From: Misgurnus anguillicaudatus
Lineage: Eukaryota > Chordata > Actinopteri > Cypriniformes > Cobitidae
Assembly (NCBI RefSeq): GCF_027580225.2
Contig: NC_073346.2
Span: 8,768,001-8,832,000 of the forward strand
Direction: 5' to 3'
Length of the DNA: 64,000 nucleotides
Part shown: one piece after another, positions 1 to 11,154 of the stretch
Position numbering within the stretch: the stretch's first letter is position 1
Layout of the letters: each line of letters begins with the position of its first letter
Translations under genes and position numbers: made by a program
The notes under the pieces: model-generated
What the model was told of the DNA's origin: nothing
What the model saw: the letters and a program-made list of their open reading frames with translations, nothing else
Database searches by the model: none

Positions 1-1251
1 GCAAACATGTCAACACATTATCTGCATGTAAACACAAGATATTTTTGTAATTACTTTGGAGGGTCTTTAATATGGGGCATCAGGCCCCCATAATTTGCAC
101 CCTGGTTGCAGGCTAACAAAAGGCTGGATCATCCGAATAAGACTCTGTCCTTTCCAATATGGAGGTATTTTATGACAGAGGTCAGACTCAGAGGGAGCAA
201 TCGCCTCTCACTTTCTGTATCACTTTCCTTCTTAACATGACAGATGGAGACTGCTGTCTATTGTAGTGCGTTTCTAATGAAACAGATCGAACAGAATGAA
301 AAACACAAAGAGTGTGATGCCTTTAATTTTGAATCAAATTTAAATCATGTTCTTTTTAAAGGATACATTTATAGAAATAATAAACTATTTTTCATCAACC
401 GAACCTAATAAATCCATATTGATAGAAGCCATGCTGTTAGATATGGCAATTATGATCCCAACTTTAATGATTATATTATGAATGTCATTACATTTATTAA
501 GCCCAGTTATTAATATTGATATAATCCAGTTATCAGCACTGTAACGCACGAACAAAAACATAACACAATAGAGTCTTTTTCAGAGGCGCAAATCTGTTAT
601 TATTCCACATGGTTCTTATCAGGCTATAGCGCTACAACCATTGTCACTGTCGTCCCCATGGATACCGCTGATGCTATCCTCTTATCACTGTAATAAAACT
701 AAAGTGTTGGGCAGGAAATTGAAAATGTAGCTGGACAGGAAATAACTGTGCTCTGTCATAATCTACGGCCCAGAACATGTGTTCATCCGCGTGTTGTCAC
801 TCTATCTGATGCTGCCTGCTTTGTGGTCAGTTCTCCTCATCTGTGTGCTTTATCAGGCAGGCCGGCGTTGCAGTCAAAGCCTCTGCTGTCTGCTGGGTCA
901 GCATTGTCCGCTGAGCGCTCGTGAACGATGAGTTTGGAGGTTATGTAGGTATCTGAATCCAATGTTTGCATAAATTTCTGTCTCAAATATGCTTTCATTT
1001 GAAGGAGGACAAATTAATCGTGTCTAAGATATCCATACAATCCTTTGTGTGCAGTTTGGATTAGAAATATTTTAATATTGTGACATATGACTCCTTTTGT
1101 AGGCTATACAGTACATGGTAATAAGCACTGTCATTTAATATTTGCTTAATTATCTCTAAAGTTCACTAGGTTGAGTATTTGAAACCAAGTTCCCTTTATT
1201 TAGATGCCTTTATTTAAAAACACTATCTGTTAAGTCATTCAGTAGTTAGTG
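1..1251. other. Unique non-coding sequence
   Basis: No open frame, repeat end or RNA gene was recognised. The sequence is AT-rich but keeps scattered CpGs and homeodomain-type cores, for example TAATTA near position 50, as in conserved non-coding DNA. Regulatory function is an inference; conservation with other fish was not tested. Confidence 0.4.
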
Positions 1252-1252
1252 G

Positions 1253-2183
1253 TAAAGGATTAGTCCATTTAAAAAAAAATAAAAAAATCCAGATAATTTA
1301 CTCACCACAAGGTCATCCACAATGTTGCTGTCTTTCTTTGTTCAGTCGAGAAGAAATTGTGTTTTTTGAGGAAAACATTCCAGGATTTTTCTCATTTTAA
1401 TGGAGTTTAATTGACACCAACACGTAACACATTTTAATGCAGTTTAAAATTGCAGTTTCAACAGAGTTTCAAAGGACTCTAAACGATCCCAAACGAGGCA
1501 TAAGGGTTTTATCTAGCGAAACAATTGTCTTTTTTGACAAGAAAAATTTAAAATATGCACTTTTAAACCATAACTTCTCATCTATATCCGGTCCTGTGAC
1601 ACACCAGCGCGACCCCACGTAATTTGTCATCACATCAAGAGGTCACAGATGATGTATGCGAAACTACGTCCCAGTGTTTACAAGTGTGGAGAAAGAGGAC
1701 CGTTCCGACGTTGTTGTATGTGGAATGATACTCATTCATGTCTTTGTGTCAGTTTATTGTTTAAAATGGTCCGAAAATGTGCGTTTTACATATGTAACAC
1801 GTGACCTTTCCACGCCATTACGCAATTATGTGAGGTCACAGCACCGCAGATAGACGAGAAGTTGTGGTTTAAAAGTGCATATTTTTTATTTTTCTTGTCA
1901 AAAATGACAATCCTTTTGCTAGATAAGACCCTTATGCCTCGTTTGGGACAGTTTGGAGTCCTTTGGAGCTCCGTTGAAACTGCAATTTTACACTGCATTA
2001 AAACTGTTACGTGTTGGGGTCCATTAAAGTCCATTAAAATGAGAAAAATCCTGGAATGTTTTCCTCAAAAAACATAATTTCTTCTCGACTCAACAAAGAA
2101 AGACATCAACATTTTGGATGACATGGTGGTGAGTAAATTATCTGGATTTTTTTTTTTTTTAAAGAAAATTGACTAATCCTTTA
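1253..2183. mobile_element. Fold-back TTAA-type DNA transposon, about 0.93 kb
   Basis: Two long arms (about 1256-1590 and 1855-2180) are inverted copies of each other. The left arm opens AGGATTAGTC and the right arm closes GACTAATCCT, followed by TTAA at 2181-2184; the left flank reads GTAA, one base from TTAA. The centre (about 1600-1850) is unpaired and rich in short accidental frames. TTAA plus ends starting AG fit the Kolobok superfamily; piggyBac is less likely because its ends usually start CC. It is non-autonomous, with no transposase. Confidence 0.85.
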
Positions 2184-2184
2184 A

Positions 2185-2418
2185 AGGGATATTTCACTGA
2201 AAAATTTAAATTCTGACATCATTTACTGAACACACAGGAAGATATTTTGAGCATCGTTTTGAGCACCATTGACTTCCATTTTAATGACTTCCTGTTTTCT
2301 GCTTAATTACTAGTATCTTACTTTGTGTTCAGCAAAATAAAGAAATTAATACAGGTTTGTAACAACCTAAGGGTGAGTAAATAATGACAGAATTTAGATT
2401 TTTGGGTGAACTATCCCT
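2185..2418. mobile_element. Short TTAA-type MITE with AGGGATA ends
   Basis: The left end starts AGGGATATTTCAC and the right end finishes GTGAACTATCCCT. The inverted repeats are about 50 bp and include the paired motif TGACATCATTTACT / AATAATGACAGAATT. TTAA lies on both sides (2181-2184 and 2419-2422). It is non-coding and belongs to a very common cyprinid repeat. Further members are at 10229-10605 and 52640-52822. Confidence 0.85.
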
Positions 2419-2422
2419 TTAA

Positions 2423-2818
2423 GTTTTGGACACAGCCATGTTTATTGAAAGCCCTGTGTCCTTCTGCATGATTGATAATAAATTGCATCCTCAATCTGAG
2501 AAATCTGTTCAATAATGAGCATTATGATCTAAATATCTAAAGGTTTGCATGTCAGCGAGGCAGTTAGCTCTCTTTAGGTGAACGTAATAAAAGTGTCAGC
2601 AGCTCAGCATGTTTAGAGTGTCTGAAATCCCTGATTGTGCCAGCATGTCATCATTCACAGCTCATTTGCATATGAGTGGGAGGGGTTATTGTAGGCGTCG
2701 GTGACACAAGGCCGCCCTCTGTCTGAAATATGAGAAATATCATCAGCCTTTATGAATTCAAAACAATTCTTTCTGTCTTTTGGTCCCATTTCTCAGTATT
2801 ACCACTAAAATAACTACT
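2423..2818. other. Unique non-coding sequence
   Basis: No recognisable repeat or frame. It contains ordinary AT-rich sequence, with GCATATGAGTGGGAGGGG near 2668 as the only compact GC-rich motif. Confidence 0.3.
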
Positions 2819-2826
2819 GTATAGAG

Positions 2827-3072
2827 CAGTGTTTCCCAACCAGTGGGTCGGGGCCCACAGGGGGGCCTCAGCAGATTTTCAAGGGGGCCTCAAGATGACT
2901 TAAAATTATTACAATTGGACAAAACAAGCATTAAAATAAGCTAAAACAATTTTTGTAGCAAATATACATCTATCTAGTCATTACAATTCCATTTAATTTT
3001 ATGTGGAAAAAAGTGAGTGGGTGGCCTTCAAATATTTTTGTGGGCAACTAGTGGGCCTTGAATTGAAGTTTG
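2827..3072. mobile_element. Decayed hAT-type non-autonomous element
   Basis: The left end CAGTGTTTCCCAACC and the following GGGGCCCACAGGGGGGCC are typical of a common vertebrate hAT repeat. Flanks GTATAGAG (2819-2826) and TTATAGAG (3073-3080) match at 7 of 8 bases, fitting a hAT target duplication. The last bases of the right end appear deleted. An intact element of similar design is at 38546-38828. Confidence 0.6.
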
Positions 3073-3080
3073 TTATAGAG

Positions 3081-4294
3081 AACAGGGGGAAACATAGCAC
3101 AAGAGTCAATTTCTAGGAAAAAAGTAAGTTGCTTTGGAAATATGCATGTGCCAAATGCAAAAATGTAAAGAAAAGATTTTAATAAAGTGCCAGCAGCAAA
3201 TATATAAACTTTAAATGACAATGTAGACTATACCATTAAACTTACCTGGATACATGCAATTAAATTGCATAACAAAAAAATTGCATATGCAAATACAATA
3301 GTATTAGCCTTCATTTGCCTTCAGTATATTTTAATACAAACTGAGCAAACTTTAAAAAAAAAATTCTTGAAAATTCTAATATATAATATACAAAATATAT
3401 AATATCCTCCATAGTGAGCAAGTATGATCTCATTCTGTATCATATGTGTGATGTCATACGGCCGGTTTCGATGAGTTCTTTCCTTTCATCTCATCATTTT
3501 CAATCCTTACAAACTTCCCCCATTATTAGTTTCTCAAAAAGCCTTTTCCACCATGTCTGTCTTTCACCTTCTAGCTTGTAATTGGCTTTCAGTATCAGAG
3601 GATATGTAAAAGAGAGAAAAAAGGAGCAGGGAAAAAGAGAATGTCTCATTTGCATTAACTTCATTACCGTTCTCTTAGAGAGTTATATTTAAACAAGCCC
3701 CGACCACCGCACACACAAGCGCTACTGAGAGGTGGCCAGCAGGCCTGCGCTCCCTCTCTTCTAATTGATGTAAATGAAAAAAACACACTGGGCTCGGGAG
3801 TTTTGACCTTGTTATATAGGGTGACTAACCCCAATTAATCAAAGATTCTTTCTAGATGCTTCAAGCTAATAAATAGCGGGCTAAATCAGAAGGCCTGCAT
3901 GCTTACCAGCTCTGGAATGATTATGCGGGTGGACGGGATTAAAGTGTGGTAAAGATGAGGAGACTCTTCTGATGAAATCTGCCTGAAGAGTGAGTTAAAA
4001 CAGACGTTAAGTCAAGATTATGGTTTATAAAGGGTGTGAAAACAAAACAAAAATATTAAATGTGTTACTGCAAAATACGTATTAAGTCACTCCTGAAGCT
4101 TAAACTGATGGATAGTCATTGTAACATTACAAATTGTTTGAAATAAAAAATTTTTTTGTTCCAATAAATATGTAGACTTATTAAAAGGTTAAGTATTTAC
4201 ATTGCATTAGATAACAGAAATGTGCATGTGTTCATGTAACCTGCACATACAGACTGAAAACATACATTAAACATACTGAAAGTCTGAAAGACGG
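3081..4294. other. Unique non-coding sequence, island-like at 3460-4010
   Basis: The first part is plain AT-rich DNA. From about 3460 to 4010 the sequence keeps CpGs and has several ATTAATC/AATTG-type motifs (for example CCCCAATTAATCAAAG near 3830), like a conserved non-coding element. No frame or repeat end is supported. Confidence 0.35.
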
Positions 4295-4742
4295 GATATA
4301 GTCACAAAAAATTTGATGTCTTTTTTGTGTCACGTGTCAACATAGTTTTTCGTGTCCATGGCACGACTTTCTTTTTTGTGGCATTTTATGTATTTTTTTA
4401 TCATAGTTTTGTCGTTTGGGGTTGGCGAGACTACTGGCGATAATACTTTTAAAGGCGGAAGAAAAACATGTAGAAAGCAATACATAAAAGTACATCCTAA
4501 CCCAAACCCCAAATCTAACCCCCCCCAACCCCAAGCGAGAATGATTTAAAAATAGGAAAAAAAGAAGAGAACAATGCATAAAATGACATGAAAAAGAAAG
4601 TCGTGCCACGGACGCGAAAAACTATTTATAGAAATTCATGCTGAGTGACACGAAAAAGACAATCGTGCTCATGGCAAAAAAAGCTGAAATTCGTGCCATG
4701 GACACACAAAAAAAATGTATACAATTTTTCGTAATTATAACA
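4295..4742. mobile_element. Fold-back element, TATAGTCAC family (copy 1)
   Basis: Arms at about 4340-4405 and 4565-4630 are inverted copies, with TTTTTCGTGTCC and CGTGCCACGGACGCGAAAAA pairing. The outer part repeats CATGGCACGA-type motifs in both orientations. The centre holds CCTAACCCAAACCCC, shared in inverted form with the element at 10647-11154, which also shares the start TATAGTCAC. The short frames here are by-products of the palindrome. No transposase is visible. Confidence 0.7.
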
Positions 4743-5198
4743 CAACTTGCCGTGAGATCATGTTGGATAAAATGTAATGCTTGAATGCAATGATCGTTTG
4801 AAATGTTTAAAGCATGCTTGTGCTACCTTTCCTCGAAAAATAAATGCGTAAATCAAGGGTAACTGTAATTGTGTGATTGATTTTAATTTTAACTGTCTGG
4901 ACAAAACCAAAAGAAAACCTTAGATGACTAAACCACTTTAACACTAAAAATGCATGTATGTTAAGACCAAACTACCATATTAATACATTGGTGATACTTT
5001 ACAATATGGTTGTATTTGTTAACATTAGTAAATCCTAACAGAAACGAACTATGATCAATATAGTTTTTCAGCATTTACTAATCTTTGTTAATGTTATTTA
5101 ATACTAGTACAGTTATTCATGTTAGTTCATGATACTGTACATTAACTAATGTTACAACTTTTTTGATAATTTATTAATAATTTTAACAATATATTACG
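4743..5198. other. AT-rich unique sequence
   Basis: AT-rich DNA with imperfect short repeats such as GTTAACATTAGTAA and TTTGTTAATGTTA (about 5017-5160) that could be an old repeat trace. Nothing else is supported. Confidence 0.3.
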
Positions 5199-5560
5199 CT
5201 GTAAAAAGTAAAAAGTTGGATCAACTTTAAAAGTTACTTCAAGCTAAAATTTCACTTAAGTTCACGTAATAAAATAATATTTTTACTTAAATATTTTTAT
5301 TACTCTCTATTTTATTTATATTAATATGATCCATTATATTAACATATAGCAGACACAATTTACTTTTCGTTTCATGAAATATATAGGCTACTGTAAATGA
5401 TGTGATTAATACATCTATGTGCTGTACGTTTTTTACATTATTTTAGCAATTTCAACTTGTTTTTATAAGTTATAACCAATGCATCACCGCTCAATTTAAA
5501 ACATTAAGTTAAAATAACTTATACAGCATTATAAATGTAAGGCAGCAACATTTTTTACAG
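5199..5560. mobile_element. CTGTAAAA-ended MITE
   Basis: The segment starts CTGTAAAAAG and ends TTTTTTACAG, and contains GTTGGATCAACTTTAAAAG as a short dyad. The better preserved element at 47412-47558 has the same ends and the same TTCAACTTAAAAA core. The interior is AT-rich and non-coding. Confidence 0.55.
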
Positions 5561-5598
5561 TGTATTTTTTTTAAATCCCTCATTATTCATTGCCATTT

Positions 5599-5633
5599 TA
5601 ATATAATAATAATAATAATAATATTTATTATTA

Positions 5634-5671
<38 letters not shown>
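5599..5671. repeat. (ATT)n / (TAA)n microsatellite
   Basis: A run of TAA units changes orientation to TTA units over about 70 bases, giving a self-complementary AT-rich simple repeat. Confidence 0.95.
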
Positions 5672-6700
5672 CATTTTACGTATTTCTTTGAGATCTAATA
5701 TCTTAATTAAAAGTGAGCTTTATTGTCCTAAAAATTATTCACATTTTAATTTGTTTGCTCTAACCAGCAAAACTAATTTTTTCTCTGCTTCCCAAATAAA
5801 GTTATACTGTAGGTGCTACAGGCCGAGTTAATGGAAACGTACCGATCTCCTGAACAAGTAGGACAAAATGCCCATTCAAAAAGACTTGAAACATTAGCAG
5901 TCCAGGTACTATGTGAAAAATTAATGACCCCCCCTCTATACAGCCTCCCCTTGTAATACACAGCGATTAGCAGCACTTTTATTAGCCCGTAGCACAACAA
6001 CGCCGGCAGTCGAGGTCCAACCTGCAAACCAGACGTTCACAGTCACGGCCATCTACGGTGTCACATCAAAGTCATTGTGACGCCGGCTTAGTTTACACCT
6101 GATCCAATTAGCTGGAGAGATGACACTGACCCCGGAGAGCACGTTTCTGTGTTCGGACCGAAGAGTCACTTGATTCCAGGTAATACAAACCTCACCAAAC
6201 ACTCATTCTGTTGTGCAAGAAAAGCCGGAGGGAGGGGTTGGAAGAGATGCCAGTGGGTGGGGAAAAGCCAAAAACACGTCAAGAGAGAAAAAGAGACGTG
6301 AGAAACGAATGAGGTAAACATACAAGCCAGGTACAAAACCGAAGACGCGGACTATCTGGCCCGGTAATGAAATGAATTTGTCACCTCATTGTCGGTAACA
6401 ATAGGCCTAATTGAAATGAACCTGTCCCTTGCATGCATCTGGCACATTAAGCATTCACTAAGATATGCTGATTCTTTCCCATGTTGAATTATTTAGCTGC
6501 TGGTCTTCTTTTACAAACACGGACAAACAAAAGACACGCAGCATCCTGGCTCTCCTGTTCACACCAGTGTGCTGGAGATAAGCAGATGAGATGGGGTGTT
6601 TTCAAAATGATCAATCAACACACTGCATATCAGTCAACCACTGTTTCTGCCTGCTTTGAAGAAATCATTACCATTGAGTGTTTGTAAAGATAGAGTAACC
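5672..6700. other. Unique island with regulatory look
   Basis: From about 5770 to 6430 the sequence is unique and keeps CpGs, with homeodomain-like cores (AGCGATTAGCAGC near 5962, CCAATTAGCTGG near 6103). The frames of 84 and 68 codons in this stretch have no recognisable domains. The enhancer idea is an inference from composition only. Confidence 0.4.
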
Positions 6701-6860
6701 ATGACCAGCCTGAACTCATGAGAATTCGTATGTATTTTACAAGTTTGTACGATTTACATTGTATGTACGATTATCATAAAAAACTATAATGAAACCCCAC
6801 TACTAACCCCGCCCCTGTACAAATGCCATGAAATGTACGAATTGCCATGAAATAACTATG
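6701..6860. repeat. Fragment of GTACGA-rich repeat
   Basis: TATGTATTTTACAAGTTTGTACGA, read in parts, and the later GAAATGTACGAATTG resemble the repeat at 24400-24645, which also has a CCAACCCC-like centre. Ends are not definable. Confidence 0.4.
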
Positions 6861-6918
6861 GCTTAATGTCCATAATGATAACTCACAAGAATAATCTGTT
6901 TTTGCATGAAGTATTTAA

Positions 6919-7690
6919 AGTCCCAATGGAATCAAAACTGACAATTCTTATTTTTTTTATATAATATTGCAGTGTTTAAAGGTGCAGTGTGTCATTTTTA
7001 GAAGGATTTCTTTACAGAAATGCAACATAATAAACAAAACTATATTATCAGGGGTGTATAAAAACCTTTCATAATGAACCGTTATGTGTTTATTACCTTA
7101 GATTGAGATGTTTTTATCTACATACACTGAGGGTCCCCTTACATGGAAGTCGCCATTTTGTGCCGCCATGTTTCTACAAAAGCCCTTAACGGACAAACTT
7201 TTTTTACTAAGTTGTCTCTGATGATGACATGTTTGTCCGGTGGCGGCTACCATAGTTTCTTCATGTGTTTCAAATGCGAGAGGTGAGCAGTGGACTAAGC
7301 AGTTGGTTGCAATTCCCAACCTCACCACTACACCCCGCTAAAATTTACACACAGCACCTTTAAAAACAATGTATCCGTGTAAGTATTTTTTAATTCATGT
7401 GCCCTCATTAACTTTAATCAAATTCTGAAAATGTACTTCCGCCTTTTGTGACGATCATTCTCTGATGACGTCAGCTCGATGGCTTGGGCGGGAGCATCCG
7501 TTAACTCCACCCCCTCCAACTATCAGTCTACTTCAAGTTCCATTTCTAAATGCAATACCGACTTTTCTATATCCAATCAAAGCACAGTGGGAACACACAA
7601 GCCATGCCCACTTTTTTCCTTCTGTTTCACTCAGAAATACAGTACGTCGCAACATGTAAAGTCATAAAGTCGGTCATGACTTCTAATAAA
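6919..7690. mobile_element. TTAA-type repeat interrupted by a second TTAA element
   Basis: After TTAA at 6915-6918 the sequence AGTCCCAATGGAATCAAAAC opens a repeat that continues after the nested element ending at 7359. The downstream part (7364-7690) includes a GC-richer stretch with CTCCACCCCCTCC. The right end was not found, so the limit is approximate. The small frames at 7465-7667 are not recognisable proteins. Confidence 0.5.
6980..7359. mobile_element. Nested TTAA MITE with AGGTGCAGTGTG ends
   Basis: The left end is AGGTGCAGTGTGTCATTTTTAG; the right end reads CTAAAATTTACACACAGCACCT. TTAA flanks both sides (6976-6979 and 7360-7363). Removing the element and one TTAA joins GCAGTGTTTAA to AAACAATG, which fits a simple insertion. 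It carries no transposase. Confidence 0.85.
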
Positions 7691-9974
7691 TAGGTCTGAT
7701 CAAACAGAACCAACCCAATTTCATAAGAAGTCTGGCACCCTATCTAGTGCACAGTGAAGACATAATACTGTCATTCATGTTGGCATCAAATATGGCCACC
7801 TAGGATCTTCTCATAGTAGGAAAGACACTCTTTCACCCAGCACAATACAGTATGGCTGCTGGCATGGGCACCTGAGAGGCATTTCTGCATGATGCACCTT
7901 GGTGAACTGATGAGCCGTGTGCTGACAGTTGACATTTACTCAGAGAATAGGCTTGGCATGGCCAATCCGCAAACCACTTCGCAACAAAGGAGACTCGAAA
8001 CGCCTCATAAAAGGACACAACAATTCTCAGCATAGCAGCCTTTTGTTATGGTGGCCAGGTGCCAGTTTTAGCATATTTGCCCCTTTCTGAAAAAAAATCA
8101 TCAGTGTGGGACAAAGCACATTTTGTTAAAACGATACAATTAAGTGTCACTTTGGTTACTTTTAAAATAGAATTAGATGTACAAATGCAGTTCTTCCTGT
8201 TAATATATCAAACAAAAATAGAATGTAAGGTAAAACCATTTTAATCACATATCTTAAATTATTTTACACTGTTCCCCCAAGATTTTTCATAAAATGTGGG
8301 AAGACAAACCATGATTACAATTTACATCATTTCACTAACCATTTGTTGTGATAAATACTGTTTTGATAACACACGTAATGCATGCAAATAAACATGTTTT
8401 AAGACCCTGTTTTAGAAGTGCCACAAGCAACAAAAAAGTCTCTTTGGTTAGCCGCAATCTTCATCTCGCTAGTTCTTTTATCCCGAAGGAAATTCTCAGT
8501 GGTCCACAAGTGCAAACACAGACATCAGAGAGGGCTTACTTTGAAGGTTCGCATGACAAACGCAACCGGATATTGTTTCTGACATGTTGTGAAGTTGTCT
8601 CAATCCCGTGCACTGTTTGGGGAGTGCGGGGTCCATCAGGGCTCCACTTGTGGGCCGCTGAAATTTTAATAGGCCCCGGCTCACAAATGCAGGGCAGCAT
8701 GATGTTGTCACCTTGGCATATTTTATCACTGATCAAACATTAGTAGGCAGATGTTGTAAACTTGTAACTGTCTCATCAGCAGCGGTGGTTGAGCTCGGAG
8801 GCACCACCGCAAACCTTATGCCCAGATGCTGCATTATGCCTTTCCCTATTTTTTTGTGCCTATTTCTGCATCTAAAGAGGTTTTTTCATGTTGTGGTTTT
8901 CGAACACATGCTGCATGTCCTTGAGAATGAGATCTGGGCCAGCTGTCACGTAGGTTCATCTTGGTATTTGAAGCATCCAAGCTATAACTATTGCTCTGTT
9001 TTACTGTTACAGAATGTTTGTCTGTGGTAACCAAAATGCAGAACGTAAACTTTATGTTGAAAAGAAATAGTCCTTAAAAACAAACTCCAGCGATACAATT
9101 GTAACGGTTCTGTGCGAATTGTTCACGGCCGTTCCACCTGCATTTTAACATGAACCAAACATATTAAAATTGCATTTGCTCATTCATTATGTAAATAGCC
9201 TGCACTGCTGGCAGAGTTAATTGCAGCCGACGTTGTTGTCTTCATCAGACCCCGACGTCTCAAAAGCAGCACTCGGACCTCTTAATAGCACGTGTTACTT
9301 TTTGACTGCCGCCGTGCCGGTTCAGTTTTTGTCATTTATTTTTCGACAAAGGCACGTGCTGAGACCTGCTAGCCATGTACCTTGTTGGCAATGATTGATT
9401 ACCCAATATCTAATTAAACCTGATCCGATCGCTTATTATGCAGAGAGGAATAAACAAACTGAAGTCAACTGTCAGGCCGGCGTGATTGATGATGCTGCCA
9501 ATCCGGCTATTGTTTGGCCTAATGTCTTGACGCTTGTAACAACCAGTAGAGCTACATCAGACAATGAGCTCTGTCAGTCCACAGCTGATTTGTCGAGCTC
9601 AGAAACAGATTTTTTTCTAATTTATTTATTTATTTCTGGGCAGGAAAATATATTATGCAGGACATCGGCAGATTTGTCGGGTTGTTGGCCCTATTAAACC
9701 CAGGGTCCTGTTACCCGCCTTCAGGGCAGGCCTGTGTTTTTATACAGATTGAAAAGGCACAATGACTACATGGGGATAGTAAGAAAGTAATGTCGGTGAT
9801 AGCCCGTTCACCTCTCTTCAAGGACAATAGTTTAATTTCCTTAAGTAAAATGCAATATGAAAGTGACACTGAATGTAAGATGTTTTTGATTACAACAGTT
9901 GACACATAAACTTTTTTATTAACATTTAGAGTATGTGTTAAATATAAAAGGGATTGTGCACTTTTAAAATGAAA
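7691..9974. other. Unique non-coding sequence, island-like at 9100-9620
   Basis: No repeat end was recognised in this long stretch. Its longest frame (8348-8743, 131 codons) has no recognisable domain, overlaps frames on the other strand, and lacks convincing coding character. From about 9100 to 9620 CpGs are kept and homeodomain/TALE-like motifs occur, including TGATTGATTA near 9391 and TGATTGATGATG near 9484. Confidence 0.4.
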
Positions 9975-10150
9975 AGTGCTTCATTTTTGTCCGAATGGTT
10001 CCATTAAGACCCTTTAACATTTTAAAGACCTTTATGTTTAAAAAAAGATTTAATCTAAGAATCTTTGACTGAATTGTTCTTTGAGGAACCAAAAATGGTT
10101 CTTTGTGGCATCGATGTGAAGATCCTTTAAACCACATTTATTTTGGGAAA
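9975..10150. repeat. Fragment of GGTTCTTTGTGG-type DNA repeat
   Basis: The motifs GGTTCCATTAAGACCCTTTAAC and AAATGGTTCTTTGTGGCATCG are characteristic of a common cyprinid repeat. The same sequence is present at 39435-40227. Ends are eroded. Confidence 0.6.
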
Positions 10151-10228
10151 AATGTAGTCTCTCAATATGAGCTGCATAAAAGCTGAAGGCATAATAATTA
10201 TGAAATCAAAAAGCTGTTGTCGTCAAAT

Positions 10229-10605
10229 CATAACCCAGAAATGAAAATATCATCATTTACTCATCGTCTTGCTGTTCTAAACCTGTATGAGTTTTTTATC
10301 TTATTTTGATGAACACAAAAAAAGATATTTTGATAAATGATGGCAAGCACACAGCTAATAGCCATTGACTTCAATAGGAGGAAAACAAATATTATGGAAG
10401 CATTGTGATAAATTATGAAAAATATATTTTGATAAATTATTGTAAGCACACAGTTGAATTCCATCATATTTGTTTTTCCTATTATGAAAGTCAATTGTCA
10501 CAATTAGCTGTGTGCTTACCATTATTTATCAAAAAATCTTCTTTTGTGTTCAGAACAACATGAGGATGAGAAAACGATAACCGAATTTTCGGGTGAACTA
10601 TCCCT
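10229..10605. mobile_element. AGGGATA-family TTAA MITE, left end decayed
   Basis: The right end TTCGGGTGAACTATCCCT is followed by TTAA (10606-10609), as at 2185-2418. The interior has inverted copies of a GTGTGCTTACCATTATTTATC-like unit and TTTGTGTTCA. The left end is only recognisable as ACCCAGAAATGAAAAT. It is longer than the copy at 2185 because it keeps the internal palindrome. Confidence 0.75.
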
Positions 10606-10646
10606 TTAACTAAATAGTTGACATAATGTAGCTACCCAGTTTTACA

Positions 10647-11154
10647 AAATTATGTACCTATAGTCACATAATTTTTTGATTCTTTTTCATGATACTGTCA
10701 CGAATTTCCGCGTTTTTTCGTGACCGTATCACAAATTTCTGTTTACGTGTCATTGTCACGTATTTGTTACTCAACTGCTTTTTCCTATTTTCAAACCATT
10801 GTCGCTTCTGTTTAGGGTTAGATTTGGTGTTTGCATTAGGATGTCACTTAAAGTATTGGTTTATACTATTTTTTCGGATTTATTTTTTTCAAAATTTTTA
10901 TTTTTCGTCGCCTGGCGTTAGGGTGAAAGTTGGGTTTGGGTAAGGATGTAATTTTAACTTAATTTAGATGTAAATCTAACCCTGAACCGAAGCAACAATG
11001 GTAAGAAAATAGGACAAAACAATTAACAGAGTAACCAATACGTGACATTGACACATAAACAGAAATTCGTGATACGATCACGAAAAAACGCGGAAATTCG
11101 TGATAAAATAATGAAAAAGAATCAAACAATTACGTGACTATAGGAACGTAATTT
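10647..11154. mobile_element. Fold-back element, TATAGTCAC family (copy 2)
   Basis: The left end AAATTATGTACCTATAGTCAC is mirrored by the right end GTGACTATAGGAACGTAATTT. Inverted arms continue for about 110 bp with CGAATTTCCGCGTTTTTTCG paired to its reverse complement. The centre includes GGGTTTGGGTAAGGATG, the inverse of CATCCTAACCCAAACCCC in the 4.3-kb copy. A chance frame of 84 codons lies in the arm and centre. Confidence 0.8.

Noticed and set aside
8348..8743. 131-codon plus-strand frame
   Set aside because: It has no recognisable domain, is overlapped by minus-strand frames, and is not accompanied by clear splice or promoter signals.
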